From assembly GCA_015075185.1 (NCBI GenBank), contig JABTUW010000003.1, positions 1 to 64,000 on the forward strand: a DNA stretch of 64,000 nucleotides, in the 5' to 3' direction. Source of the DNA: Anaerolineales bacterium. Its GTDB lineage: Bacteria > Chloroflexota > Anaerolineae > 4572-78 > J111. Each line of letters begins with the position of its first letter. Position 1 is the stretch's first letter. The position numbers were made by a program, and so were the translations under genes. This document shows, one piece after another, positions 25,267 through 33,845 of this stretch. The notes beneath the pieces are model-generated. The model was not told the origin of the DNA. It searched no databases and worked only from the letters and a program-made list of their open reading frames with translations.

Positions 25267-26048
25267 TAACCCTCACCTCCGCCGGTTTCAGCCAGGCGTT
25301 CCCGCCGCTTGCCGCCTAAATAGACGTCAACCACCCGCTCGTCGCGCAGCACTTCCGCTGGCGGGCCTTCGGCAATCGTTTCGCCGTGATGCAGCACCAA
25401 CATCCGGTTAGCCAACGCCTGGACCACCTTCATAATGTGCTCAATCATCAAAACAGTAATACCGGCCTGGTTGATTTTTCGCACAAATTGGGTCATTTCG
25501 TCGCGTTCGGTGCGGTTCAGGCCACCCACCGGCTCGTCAAGAAGCAGCAAGCTCGGCTGGGCAGCCAGAGCTGTCGCCAGCATCAGCCGCTTCCGTTCAA
25601 ACCCCGACAGCGAGGAAGCCAACCAGCCCTGTTTATCCAGTAACTCGCAAAACTCCAGGGCATCCAGGGCTGCCTCAACCGCTTCGGACCGGAAGCCAAG
25701 CGTAGGATTGCCGCTGCCACCCTGCCGGCCCAGCACACTGCCCACCAGCACATTGGTCAGCACCGTCTGGCTGTCAAAAGCAACCGTCGTTTGAAAGGTG
25801 CGCGAAATACCCAGCCGGCAAATCTTATCGGGCCGCAGGTTTTGGATTTCCTGGCCGTTAAAGCGAATCTTGCCTCCAGTCGCCAGCGAGATACCAGAGA
25901 TGGTATCAAAGAGGGTTGTTTTGCCCGCCCCATTCGGCCCCACAATGGCAAAAATTTCGCCGCGCTCCAGGGAGAAGCTGACCTCCTTTACGGCCATCAA
26001 CCCGCCATAAGATTTGGTAACTTCGTCACATTCAAAGATCGTCGCCAT
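25266..26048 (-). CDS. livG: Branched-chain-amino-acid-type ABC transporter ATPase LivG
   Basis: 260 residues; GGAGGG lies 7 bases before the ATG. Walker A is GPNGAGKTTLFDTISGI. The family features GISRTFQTTVAF, LSGFERKRLMLATALAAQP (ABC signature LSGFE, with Phe-Glu in place of the usual Gly-Glu), Walker B LLLLDEPVGGLNRTE and a switch His in MIEHIMKVV are all present. The C-terminal YLGGKRRERLAETGGGEG matches LivG tails. It is first of the liv genes. A 60-base hairpin-rich gap separates it from the CocE-type gene. Confidence 0.93.
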   Translation of the reverse strand: MATIFECDEVTKSYGGLMAVKEVSFSLERGEIFAIVGPNGAGKTTLFDTISGISLATGGKIRFNGQEIQNLRPDKICRLGISRTFQTTVAFDSQTVLTNVLVGSVLGRQGGSGNPTLGFRSEAVEAALDALEFCELLDKQGWLASSLSGFERKRLMLATALAAQPSLLLLDEPVGGLNRTERDEMTQFVRKINQAGITVLMIEHIMKVVQALANRMLVLHHGETIAEGPPAEVLRDERVVDVYLGGKRRERLAETGGGEG

Positions 26049-26059
26049 AAAACCCTCCG

Positions 26060-26127
26060 GTAGACAGTAGAGGGTAGACGGTAGACGGGAAAATACCCCT
26101 GTCTGCTGTCTACTGTTTACTGACTAC
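26060..26127. repeat. Imperfect hairpin made of GTAGACAG-like units
   Basis: GTAGACAGTAGAGGGTAGAC... and its near complement ...GTCTACTGTTTACTGACTAC form an imperfect stem of about 30 bases with a short loop near 26090-26094. The CocE gene's last codons (VVSKQ, stop at 26110) lie inside the right arm. Similar unit sequences lie beside the stop at 7410, suggesting that this low-complexity repeat rewrites gene ends. Confidence 0.6.
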
Positions 26128-27858
26128 TGGTAATACTATATGAGACGGATAACGACTATCGTGAAAAACTGTCTGGGTAGCGACAAACCAATCGCCCGGA
26201 GTTGTCTCGACAAGGGGTTTGCCGCTGTTGCTGTTCCGGTCAAAGGCCGGGAAATTAGAACTGGAAATTTCGACGCGGATTTGATGGCCGGCCTTAAACA
26301 CATTGGCGGTTGAGCCAACCAAAATATGATACTCGTAAACTCGATCCGGCTCGATAGGCGTGGGCTGCTCCAGCGACTCGCGGAAGCGGGCGCGCAGGAT
26401 ACCTTCTCCCACGTTGATCGCCATGCCATAAGGGTGGACATCTACCAGTTTGGCCGTAAAATCGGTATCTACGGCAGTGGAGGCGGCATAAAGGGTGACA
26501 GTGACCGTACCCACTACTTCGACATCTTCCGCCAGCGGCTCGGTGGTGTAAACCAGCACCTCGTTGCGCATCTCCTGCGGCCGCTGATCAAATGCGCCCA
26601 TGGGGGTGAGCGTGTCCACACAGCAGCTATGGCCGCCGATGCTCATGACCGGGTTGCGGGGATCGTAAGTAAAAACGTCGGGCAGTTCATCGTCGGGGCT
26701 GGCCTGATCCAGCCGGCCGTCGCCATTCAACGAGTTAGCCCGCCCGTCCGAATGTAAGTAGAACCGGGTCATTTTGGCTCGTTTCAGCGGCCACTCATTT
26801 TCAAAGCGCCACTTGTTTTCGCCCATGATGAACAGGGCGACCGGCGGCTCCTGGTCCAACTGATTAGACTCGCCGCGCAGATGTTTGTCCAGCCAGAGAA
26901 TCTGGAGAGCATCCATGCTGTTGCGGCCCACCTCGCCAAAATCAACCTCACCGACCTGATGCCGCCAGGGCATGTGATACCAGGGGCCAACCACCAATTT
27001 TTGGTGTTGCCGGGCCTGTTCGCTGCTGGCTTGAGCCTGCAAGCCTGTAAAGTTCTCCAGAGTGCCTTCCAGGAAAACATCGTACCAACCGGCGAGGTGC
27101 AATGCGGGCACAGTGATCTTCTCGTAACGCGAGCGGATGGTCCACTGCTTCCAGTAATCGTCGTAGGTGTCGTGCCTGAGCCAATCGTAGTAGTAGGGGG
27201 CCAGCCCTTCCTGGCCGATGAAGGGATAAAAATGGGGCGGTATCCAGTAATTCGCCCAGGCATTGCCAAACGCCCCGGCGATATTACCTTCAAGCTGGTA
27301 ATCCTGCCAGCGATGCGCCGTATCCTGCGCCAAAAAGTTTGCCCACGATTGGGTAAAGGCGTGGTGCAGCGCCCCGCCGCGATAGGTCCAGCCCTCATAA
27401 TAATCGGACCCGGTCAGGGCAGGCATAATCGTAGTCAAGCCGGGTGGCTGGTGTACCGCACCTAAAAGTTGCGTCGCTCCTCCATAAGAAAAGCCATACA
27501 TGCCCACCTTACTATTGCTGCCCGGCAGTCCCGCCGCCCAAACGATGGTATCGTAGCTGTCCTGTTCTTCATGCTTAAAGGGATACCACTCGCCTTCGGA
27601 AGACCAGCGGCCCCGGCAGTCCTGGGTCACAACCAAATAACCGTAGCGGGCATACCAACTGGGATGAGCGTAACAAAGGTTTTCAGACTGGGTTTTATCG
27701 TAAGGCTGGCGAATCAGCAGCACCGGCCAGGGGCCATCGCCTTTGGGCCGGTAAATATCGGCGTACAATAGCGTGCCATCCCGCATGCGAGCCGGCACAT
27801 TCCGCTCGGCGATTACCTCGCGAAATCGTACGGGGGGGTCTTGCCAGGGCAAAGTCAT
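26110..27858 (-). CDS. CocE/NonD-family alpha/beta hydrolase (X-Pro dipeptidyl-peptidase-like)
   Basis: 582 residues from the ATG at 27858, supported by AGGAGG 9 bases upstream; the longer reading to 27948 only adds sequence from a repeat. Residues about 20-300 are the hydrolase core with the nucleophile elbow GMYGFSYGG (Ser124). RDGTLLYADIYRPKG and VTQDCRGRWSSEGEWYPF are typical for the family. The C-terminal third (GTVTVTLYAASTAVDTDFTA, HQIRVEISSSNFPAFDRN) is the jelly-roll X-Pro_dipept_C domain. No signal peptide is visible. Members cleave esters, amides or acyl-peptides, including cocaine esterase. Placed between the binding protein and livG, it may process the imported substrate. The last five codons lie in a repeat. 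Confidence 0.9.
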   Translation of the reverse strand: MTLPWQDPPVRFREVIAERNVPARMRDGTLLYADIYRPKGDGPWPVLLIRQPYDKTQSENLCYAHPSWYARYGYLVVTQDCRGRWSSEGEWYPFKHEEQDSYDTIVWAAGLPGSNSKVGMYGFSYGGATQLLGAVHQPPGLTTIMPALTGSDYYEGWTYRGGALHHAFTQSWANFLAQDTAHRWQDYQLEGNIAGAFGNAWANYWIPPHFYPFIGQEGLAPYYYDWLRHDTYDDYWKQWTIRSRYEKITVPALHLAGWYDVFLEGTLENFTGLQAQASSEQARQHQKLVVGPWYHMPWRHQVGEVDFGEVGRNSMDALQILWLDKHLRGESNQLDQEPPVALFIMGENKWRFENEWPLKRAKMTRFYLHSDGRANSLNGDGRLDQASPDDELPDVFTYDPRNPVMSIGGHSCCVDTLTPMGAFDQRPQEMRNEVLVYTTEPLAEDVEVVGTVTVTLYAASTAVDTDFTAKLVDVHPYGMAINVGEGILRARFRESLEQPTPIEPDRVYEYHILVGSTANVFKAGHQIRVEISSSNFPAFDRNSNSGKPLVETTPGDWFVATQTVFHDSRYPSHIVLPVVSKQ

Positions 27859-27891
27859 CGCAATTAACCTCCTTGAGAAGCAAGAATACAA

Positions 27892-28019
27892 GGAGGCGAA
27901 GAATCGAGGATAGAGGATGGAAGGTAGTTGATAGAAGATAATCCTCATTGACCATCTTCTATCAACTATTTATTACCTACTATCTTCAATCTACCCTCTT
28001 CAATCTTCGCCTCGCCTCC
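27892..28019. repeat. Long intergenic hairpin with a perfect 15-bp inner stem
   Basis: TAGTTGATAGAAGAT (27925-27939) and ATCTTCTATCAACTA (27954-27968) are exact complements around a 14-base loop. Outer arms GGAGGCGAAGA (27892) and TCTTCGCCTC (near 28005) extend the structure. It fills the gap between the binding-protein stop (28035) and the CocE start and may act as an attenuator or mRNA end. Confidence 0.65.
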
Positions 28020-28034
28020 CTGCTCACCACTTCA

Positions 28035-29354
28035 TTATGCAAACCAAGGTGGCAGTTGGAAATCACTGGTGGTGTAAGGTGCCGGCGAAATGATTTTATG
28101 CTCGCCGTTCTGAATTTGCACGATGATGTGCGGCTGTCCCAAAGAAGGATCGGTCGTCTGGCCAGGGTAAGCCAGGCCGGCGTGATTTTCAAAAGAGATA
28201 CTGCCGGTAGTGCCACGATGGATGAGGCGCTCAGTCATAGCGGCCACGCGCCGGTAGTTCTTTGCATCCCCGGCCAGGGCAACCGACTTGGCCCAGACCA
28301 TGGTGGTATCATACACGCCGCCGGCGTTAGCCCAGCCCGGCGCCTGGCCGAACTTGGCTTCATATCTGGCCCGGAAATCATTGCCAATTTTATCGGACAG
28401 CAGCCCCAAGACCGTCGCCCAGATAATGCCATTGGCGGCTTCGCCGGCTAAGTCCAGAAATTCGGGGACCGAGGGGCCATACTGCTGGTAGACCAGGCAG
28501 GGGATGGGATCGGCGGCAAGCTGTTGGGCCATAGCCGCATCATCAGCCGGGTTGTAGTCAGAAGAGAAAAGGACGCTGGGCGGATTGTCGCGCACAGTAG
28601 ACAGCACGGGGCCCCAATCCGAGGTGTTACCAGCACTGACCGTCTCCTTGCCAATCACCTCCCAACCTAACTTGGTGATCGCTTCTTCAAACGAATTGGC
28701 AATAACGGTTCCGTAAGGGTCATCGGCAGCGAGGATAAAGGCGGTTTTGCCGGCGGGCAGTTCGTATTTACCATCCGCCACCAGTTGGTCCAGCCAGAGC
28801 GCAAAGCCACCGCCATACCAGATCTCGGCCGGGTCGCACTGGAAGATACCCCAGTTCTTGGCCGGGTCACTTTGATAGCGTTCGATCCAGGCAATCTGGG
28901 TATTAACATTGTAGTACAACCGTTCAGCATCAGCGACAATATCGAACTCAGGGCCGGTCGCCAGGTGGTAGCCGGAGATGATAACGTCGGGTTCCTCTAC
29001 TTCAACCGCCCGTTGAAAAGCGGTGGTAATATCGTCGGTGAGGGAATCCACATCGTCAATCTCAATATATTCCAGGGGACTGCCCAACAAGCCGCCCATC
29101 TCGTTAATCTCGTCAATCGCCATCACCAGGCCGTTGCGCATCTCCTCACCATCGGCGGCGATGAAACCGCTGAGCGGGAAGATACCCACCACCCGGATCG
29201 GCTCGCCGGTAGGCTCGATGGGTTCAACCGTCGAGGTTGGGGCCGGGTCTTGGGCTGCCGCGATTTGAGGCAAAGCCGTGCTCGCCAGAACGCCCCCGGC
29301 GCCGACCGCCACCCCCTTCAATAAATCGCGACGTGAAACTTTCTTGTCCAACAT
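28035..29354 (-). CDS. Tat-exported branched-chain-type (Peripla_BP_6) substrate-binding protein
   Basis: 439 residues; AGGAGG lies 8-9 bases before the ATG. The N-terminus carries a twin-arginine signal (SRRDLLKGVAVGAGGVLAST, cleavage likely after AAA). The mature part is a type I periplasmic fold: VVGIFPLSGFIAADGEEMRN, INEMGGLLGSPLEYIEIDD, FILAADDPYGTVIANSFEEA, VLFSSDYNPADDAAMAQQLA and a C-terminal ligand-site region with QPHIIVQIQNGEHKII. It resembles amide/urea-type FmdD/UrtA binding proteins in general layout. As the only such gene next to livGFHM, it is the probable ligand receptor of that importer. Tat export suggests folding before secretion. Confidence 0.92.
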   Translation of the reverse strand: MLDKKVSRRDLLKGVAVGAGGVLASTALPQIAAAQDPAPTSTVEPIEPTGEPIRVVGIFPLSGFIAADGEEMRNGLVMAIDEINEMGGLLGSPLEYIEIDDVDSLTDDITTAFQRAVEVEEPDVIISGYHLATGPEFDIVADAERLYYNVNTQIAWIERYQSDPAKNWGIFQCDPAEIWYGGGFALWLDQLVADGKYELPAGKTAFILAADDPYGTVIANSFEEAITKLGWEVIGKETVSAGNTSDWGPVLSTVRDNPPSVLFSSDYNPADDAAMAQQLAADPIPCLVYQQYGPSVPEFLDLAGEAANGIIWATVLGLLSDKIGNDFRARYEAKFGQAPGWANAGGVYDTTMVWAKSVALAGDAKNYRRVAAMTERLIHRGTTGSISFENHAGLAYPGQTTDPSLGQPHIIVQIQNGEHKIISPAPYTTSDFQLPPWFA

Positions 29355-29400
29355 GTTTTTTCCTCCTTAATAGGTACAATAAAGTTTGATAAAAATTAAC

Positions 29401-29508
29401 GGGTAGCAGGGCAACAGGTAACAGGTAGCAAATTACGACTTGGCACCCTGCTACTTTGCTCCCTTACTACTTTGCTACTTTGTTCCCCTGCTACTTTGCT
29501 ACTCTGTT
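29401..29508. repeat. Low-complexity intergenic repeat of TGCTACTTTG-like units
   Basis: GGTAGCAGGGCAACAGGTAA at one end is complemented by repeated CTGCTACTTTGCTACT-type words on the other. The word TGCTACTTTG or a near variant occurs at least four times. A shorter stretch of the same words (TTGCTACTTTGCTACTTGCT) lies at about 30601-30625. Both sit at the 3' ends of Gfo/Idh genes. Confidence 0.6.
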
Positions 29509-30532
29509 AATCAAGCTGCACCTTGACCGGCTGGCCCCCTTTGGCAATGGAGGCATCAATCGCGTAACAAACGGCCATAGATTTATAACTATCATAAATT
29601 GAGGCGTGGGACTCGACGTTGTTCTCGATACATTCCATAAAGTGGGCGATTTCGGGTATAAAAGGATGGTGAGACACGTCACCGCTATCCGGCTTAACGG
29701 TTGGGAAGGTCCAGTAACCGAGCGAGCCAGGGTAATGTTTGGAAGAATGGACTTCATTGTTGCGGATGGAACCTTCGGTGCCAAACAACTGGCAGTTGAA
29801 AATATAAGGCGTTTCGCCGTCAATCACGCTGGATATCTTGCCCACCGCGCCATTGGCAAAGCGAACCGAAGCGACAGCCACCGGGTCATATTCAAAATCC
29901 ATGTTCAGCTTGGGACCGGCAGCAAAAGCAGTCACTTCGACAATTTCGCCGCCCAAAAAGCGCACAATATCCACCGCATGGCAGCCGGCCACGACAAATG
30001 AACTGCCGCCATGCTTTTTGGTGATGTAATAGGGATAACCGGGATAAATTTTCTTCATCGGGTGCCAGTAGTCGGCTTCGGCGTAGATGAGATCACCCAA
30101 AATCCCCTCTTTGATCAACTGCTTCACCGTCTCAAACTGGGGATTCCAGCGCAACACAAAACTGGAAACTGTTTTCACCCCGGCCCTGGCTACGGCATCG
30201 CGGATTTTGGCCGTATCGTTTTGGGACAGGCCAACCGGTTTCTCCAGGACCACATGCCGGCCTGTTTGTGCCGCGCGAACGGCATGTTCGGCCCGTACGT
30301 CGGGGTGGGTGCAGGAAACGACGATGTTAATGCGGTCGTCGTTGAAAAAATCATCCACAGCCCCATACTCCTTGGCCTCTACCCCGTGCGACTGCAGCAG
30401 GCGCGTGGCTTTGCCGGGAGTTTTGTTGTAAATACCGACGACCTCGGTCAAGGGATGATCCCGGAAAGCTTTAACATACTCCCCGGCCACCCAGCCCGCA
30501 CCCAGGATACCAACACCATATTTTTTGTTCAT
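29507..30532 (-). CDS. Gfo/Idh/MocA-family oxidoreductase (copy 1)
   Basis: 341 residues; AGGAGG lies 7-8 bases upstream of the ATG. The N-terminal Rossmann domain has GVGILGAGWVAGEYVKAF and VSCTHPDVRAEHAVRAAQTG, then the family signature EKPVGLSQNDTAKI, whose Lys contacts the substrate. The C-terminal alpha/beta domain carries HAVDIVRFLGGEIVEVTAF and DPVAVASVRFANGAVGKISS. NAD(P)-dependent oxidation of a sugar, inositol or sugar acid is usual. It follows copy 2 after 98 bases, and both share the upstream motif AGGAGGTTCAAAG, suggesting a common origin of their leader sequences. Confidence 0.9.
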   Translation of the reverse strand: MNKKYGVGILGAGWVAGEYVKAFRDHPLTEVVGIYNKTPGKATRLLQSHGVEAKEYGAVDDFFNDDRINIVVSCTHPDVRAEHAVRAAQTGRHVVLEKPVGLSQNDTAKIRDAVARAGVKTVSSFVLRWNPQFETVKQLIKEGILGDLIYAEADYWHPMKKIYPGYPYYITKKHGGSSFVVAGCHAVDIVRFLGGEIVEVTAFAAGPKLNMDFEYDPVAVASVRFANGAVGKISSVIDGETPYIFNCQLFGTEGSIRNNEVHSSKHYPGSLGYWTFPTVKPDSGDVSHHPFIPEIAHFMECIENNVESHASIYDSYKSMAVCYAIDASIAKGGQPVKVQLD

Positions 30533-30630
30533 CTTTGAACCTCCTAGAAATATGACCGCCGACGACTGACCGCCGACCGCCGTAAAATAAGATTTGCAAC
30601 CTTGCTACTTTGCTACTTGCTACTTTTCAA

Positions 30631-31632
30631 TCAAAACTCGACTATTCGGTTTTCTTTGGCGGAAAGTTCGGCCATTTTCATGGCGTGAACTACCGCTCTG
30701 GACTCCTGCGGTGTGATCACACGGGGCTGTTCGCCGGCAGCAATGCACTTCAGGAAGTAATCAAATTCTTCCTTGAGGTAGCCGCGCCGCATGCCATGCA
30801 CCTTGGGCCAGTAGGTTGACTGCGGATAGCCCAGCCCTTTTTTCGTTAAAACGGTATAATGGTTGCCGGAGTTGTCAATGTAAATGGCCCCCTCCGTCCC
30901 CACAATCTCCATCTGGGCGTGAATGGCAAACGGCACGTTTTCCGGCAGGCACCACACGTTTTCGATGACGGCAATTGCCCCGCTGTCAAGCCGGAACATG
31001 GCCCAGCCCAGGTCATCGTTCGGCAAATGCGGCCGGGTGTTGAGACTTTGGGCATACACTGTTTTTGGCCTGGCCCCGCTGTACCAGAACATCAAATCAA
31101 GGTCGTGGACGCCGTCGCCAAACAAAGCGCTGATCTTGTGCAGATGGCTTTCGGTGATCCACTTGGCCAGGTTGCGCCGGGCATGCATGGTCAAGATTTG
31201 GCCGATTTGCCCGGCATCAATTTCTTCTTTGGCCAGGGCATAGACCGTATCGAAACGGCAGATATGACCGACCATAAAGCATTTATCGGTCTGGTCTACC
31301 GCGGCAATAATCTGATCGCACGCTTCGACGCTGTCGGCCATCGGCTTTTCCAGGAAGACATGTTTGCCCGCTTGCAATGCGTCCACGGTCGGCTGCACGT
31401 GGTCGCCAACATGGGTCACAACCGTGACCATGTCAATCTCTGGATCGGCCAGCAAATCATGATAGTTGGTGTAGCTTTTGGGGACCTGATATTTTTCCGC
31501 CACCTCTTTGACCCGCTCAGGCCGGCGGGTGCAAACGGCAGTCACTTCGGCCATGGGCAGTTGCTGCAAAGCATCCACGTGATGCTCGCCAAACCAGCCT
31601 AAGCCGATAACGCCACATCTAATCTTATCCAT
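30631..31632 (-). CDS. Gfo/Idh/MocA-family oxidoreductase (copy 2)
   Basis: 333 residues from the ATG at 31632. AGGAGG lies about 17 bases upstream and AAAGG about 9. A TTG start further upstream (adding eight residues) would lie inside the AGGAGG. The Rossmann core is CGVIGLGWFGEHHVDALQQL, and the active-site signature is LEKPMADSVEACDQII. The substrate domain has HRISALFGDGVHDLDLMF-like sequence with the conserved GDGVHDLDL. DDLGWAMFRLDSGAIAVIEN and MEIVGTEGAIYID are typical for myo-inositol or sugar dehydrogenases. A sigma-70-like promoter at 31876-31905 and a leader of over 200 bases precede it. Confidence 0.9.
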   Translation of the reverse strand: MDKIRCGVIGLGWFGEHHVDALQQLPMAEVTAVCTRRPERVKEVAEKYQVPKSYTNYHDLLADPEIDMVTVVTHVGDHVQPTVDALQAGKHVFLEKPMADSVEACDQIIAAVDQTDKCFMVGHICRFDTVYALAKEEIDAGQIGQILTMHARRNLAKWITESHLHKISALFGDGVHDLDLMFWYSGARPKTVYAQSLNTRPHLPNDDLGWAMFRLDSGAIAVIENVWCLPENVPFAIHAQMEIVGTEGAIYIDNSGNHYTVLTKKGLGYPQSTYWPKVHGMRRGYLKEEFDYFLKCIAAGEQPRVITPQESRAVVHAMKMAELSAKENRIVEF

Positions 31633-31875
31633 TTGTTCGCCTTTGAACCTCCTCAATCATAAAATTTATTTAGAGGATATAAATTTGTACCAAAAGGCGG
31701 GGCGCGGAAAAAATAAAGAGAGTTAATGAAAGTACAGAGAGGAGTGCCCCCTAGTATACTATTGTTTAAATTACTCTATCGAGTCACACTTTTGAGGAAG
31801 TAATTAGAGGTTTGGCAGCGCCCTCTAACACCGCTGGAGTGGGGATATTTCACTTACTTTCTGTCTGTAAGAAAA

Positions 31876-31905
31876 AATATACCACACTCCCCTTGACCCT
31901 GTCAA
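31876..31905 (-). promoter_or_regulatory. Internal sigma-70-type promoter with an overlapping short palindrome
   Basis: On the minus strand TTGACA (31905-31900) is followed after 18 bases by TATATT (31881-31876). TTGAC-AGG-GTCAA, a perfect 5-bp palindrome, overlaps the -35 box. The -35 box also contains the stop codon of the DapA-like gene. It would serve the two Gfo/Idh genes and those beyond through a leader of about 220-240 bases in which CTTACAGACAGAAAGTAAG can form a small hairpin. No gene was seen in that leader (31657-31875). Confidence 0.55.
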
Positions 31906-32849
31906 ATATAATTCTTTACCGGAGCCAGCAGGCCGGCTTTTTTCACAGCCTGATAAGCAGCCTCTTTTTCGGCCTCCCACAGTGACAAAAACGGCGGGCG
32001 GACATAGGTCAGCTCTGGCGCCAGCAGACCCATATGGACCAGGGCCACCTTGCAACGCGCCCGATAATCTCCAATCGGCTGGCCGTAAATGTAATCGCAG
32101 AAACCCTGTACCCGCTCTTGCATGGCTGCCGCCCCTGCAAAATCCCTGCGGGCTACGGCCTTGAGCATCTCGACCAACAACCCAACCCCCACCGCACCAT
32201 AACCAAGCAACCCGCCGGTCGCACCCAGCAAAAAGCTCTCCAGCAGAAAGTTGTCATTGCCTGTCAGCAGGGTGATGGGGTGGTCTGCCGCCCGGATAAC
32301 GTCGCGAGTCTTGGCAAATCGCTCGGCATCAAAAGAAGCATCTTTCAAGCCGATGATCTGGGGAAGACGCATCACTTCGGCCAGAGCGTGGGCTGGGTAG
32401 TTGACACCGCCAAAGATGGGGCCGAGCTGGAACACAATTAACGGCAGGCCGGAAGCGTCGGCAATAGCCCGGTGGTAGTTGACCATAATCTTTGGGTCGA
32501 GCGGGTCATTGATAAACGCGGGCGTTGGAAAGACCAACAGGGCGTCCGCGCCAGCCTCGCCGGCAGCTTTGGCATTAGCCGCCGCAAAAATAGTGCTCGG
32601 CCCGCCGACTCCGGCCACCACAAAGCAGCGCCCGGCGGCCACCTCACGCGTAACCTGGATAACTTCGCGGCGTTCATCCGGGGTCAGGTAGGGCCCCTCG
32701 CCGGTATCTACGTTGACCGCCAAACCTACCGGCCCCTGGGAGATGACCCATTCCAGATAGCGCCGGTAAGCGGCGAAGTCAAGCGAAAAATCATAGCGCA
32801 TGGGAACAATGACCGCGGGGATAATACCGTTTAAGTTAAGTGTACTCAT
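31902..32849 (-). CDS. DapA/NAL-superfamily aldolase or dehydratase
   Basis: 315 residues from the ATG at 32849, with AAAGGAG 6 bases upstream. The TIM-barrel class I aldolase family is shown by IIPAVIVPMRYDFSLDFAAY, LAVNVDTGEGPYLTPDERRE, VVAGVGGPSTIFAAANAKAA and IIGLKDASFD, whose Lys169 is the Schiff-base residue. The usual active-site Tyr of DHDPS (in PYYN) is replaced: here the strand reads LLVFPTPAF. It is therefore unlikely to be lysine-biosynthetic DapA. A sugar-acid dehydratase or keto-acid aldolase role fits its Gfo/Idh and epimerase neighbours. The 3' end overlaps an internal promoter. Confidence 0.88.
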   Translation of the reverse strand: MSTLNLNGIIPAVIVPMRYDFSLDFAAYRRYLEWVISQGPVGLAVNVDTGEGPYLTPDERREVIQVTREVAAGRCFVVAGVGGPSTIFAAANAKAAGEAGADALLVFPTPAFINDPLDPKIMVNYHRAIADASGLPLIVFQLGPIFGGVNYPAHALAEVMRLPQIIGLKDASFDAERFAKTRDVIRAADHPITLLTGNDNFLLESFLLGATGGLLGYGAVGVGLLVEMLKAVARRDFAGAAAMQERVQGFCDYIYGQPIGDYRARCKVALVHMGLLAPELTYVRPPFLSLWEAEKEAAYQAVKKAGLLAPVKNYI

Positions 32850-32873
32850 AAATACTCCTTTCTCAGTGGTAAA

Positions 32874-32962
32874 AATATTGAAGGCAATCTCTTTACTCAC
32901 CGCCGAGATCGCTGAGAACAGTGAGAAAATTCAAAATCTCTGCGTACTCAGTGGTGAAAACT
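32874..32962. repeat. Degenerate copy of the CTCTGCG...GTGGTGAA hairpin repeat
   Basis: TCTCTGCGTACTCAGTGGTG followed by AAAA (about 32939-32962) closely resembles the right arm at 54112-54135, and ACTCACCGCCGAGATCGCTG upstream is a partial left arm. It occupies the gap between the epimerase-like stop (32962) and the DapA-like gene start and probably does not code. Confidence 0.5.
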
Positions 32963-33825
32963 CAAGCGGACTGTTCAACAAGTCGTCGTAGAAGCGCTAA
33001 TTCCTCTCTGGCTACTTTGGCTTTAGGCCGCAGGTGTGTCTCTACCGAAATGTAGCCTGTGTAGTCGTCGTGGGCCAGGGCTTGAACCTGCCCGGCCCAA
33101 TCAATTTGACCGTGTAAGGCATAGCGCCGCCGGCCGTGCTGGTCTATTTCCGCATCTTTGAAATGGACGTGACGCACCCAGGGCTTGACCGCCTGGTAGC
33201 CATCGGGAAAAGGCGTATCGCCGGCCATGAAGGCATTGCCGGGGTCCCAATTGACGCCCAGGCTGGAATGATTGATTGCTTCCATCATCGTGGCCGTGCG
33301 CTGCCCGGTATCTGCCCAAAACTCGTCTTCAACCTCAACCGCCAGTTGGATGCCGGCCTCGGCGGCCTGCTCAGCGGCGCTGTAGAGGAGTTCCAGGACC
33401 TCGTCGGGGACTGGGCCGGGCGGATGGCCGCCGCGATGGAAGCCGAAGGTCAGGATGAGTTTGACCCCCAACGACTTGGCAAATTCAAGCGACGCGGGCA
33501 GCAGTTCGTCGTGATGATACTTGACCTCATCCTTAAGGCTGCGCCAGCGTTGGAACAGACCGTGATCCAGCCAGGCCAGCGATGCCTCTTCCCGCCGGCC
33601 AAGCGGGTATGGAATTTTGAACAGCCCCGGCGAAATGGCAATGATCCGAGCCTCGTAGGCGGCCAGAATGTCCCCCAGCCGCTCAACCTGGTAGGCCGAC
33701 AGATTGGGCACGCGATCGGTGTAAAAACCGCGCAGCTCAAAGTCACGAATCCCCCACTCGACGCCCAGTTCGATGGCGGTTTCCGGGTCGGCGCTGATTT
33801 CGTCAGTGACGATGCTGATTTTCAT
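32962..33825 (-). CDS. Sugar phosphate isomerase/epimerase-like TIM-barrel protein
   Basis: 287 residues if started at the ATG at 33825. The ATG at 33843 would add six residues and has AGGA 7 bases upstream, inside a repeat, so the start is uncertain. An AP_endonuc_2/xylose-isomerase-like fold is indicated by ISIVTDEISADPETAIELGV, GIRDFELRGFYTDRVP, LAVEVEDEFWADTG (a metal-ligand Glu), LGVNWDPGNAFMAGD (Asp), VRHVHFKDAEIDQHG (His, Lys-Asp) and YTGYISVETHLRP (final Glu). These are the usual divalent-metal positions. Such proteins isomerise or epimerise keto-sugars and inositol derivatives and commonly pair with Gfo/Idh enzymes, as here. Confidence 0.88.
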   Translation of the reverse strand: MKISIVTDEISADPETAIELGVEWGIRDFELRGFYTDRVPNLSAYQVERLGDILAAYEARIIAISPGLFKIPYPLGRREEASLAWLDHGLFQRWRSLKDEVKYHHDELLPASLEFAKSLGVKLILTFGFHRGGHPPGPVPDEVLELLYSAAEQAAEAGIQLAVEVEDEFWADTGQRTATMMEAINHSSLGVNWDPGNAFMAGDTPFPDGYQAVKPWVRHVHFKDAEIDQHGRRRYALHGQIDWAGQVQALAHDDYTGYISVETHLRPKAKVAREELALLRRLVEQSA

Positions 33826-33845
33826 AGTCGTACTTATTCTCATTA

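Noticed and set aside
27859..27948. Longer N-terminus of the CocE-type hydrolase
   Set aside because: The extra 30 residues are encoded by spacer and repeat sequence, and AGGAGG marks the ATG at 27858.
29401..29508. Possible CRISPR-like array of short repeats
   Set aside because: The repeated words are about 10 bases, irregularly spaced and fold into one hairpin. There are no regular spacers and no cas genes.
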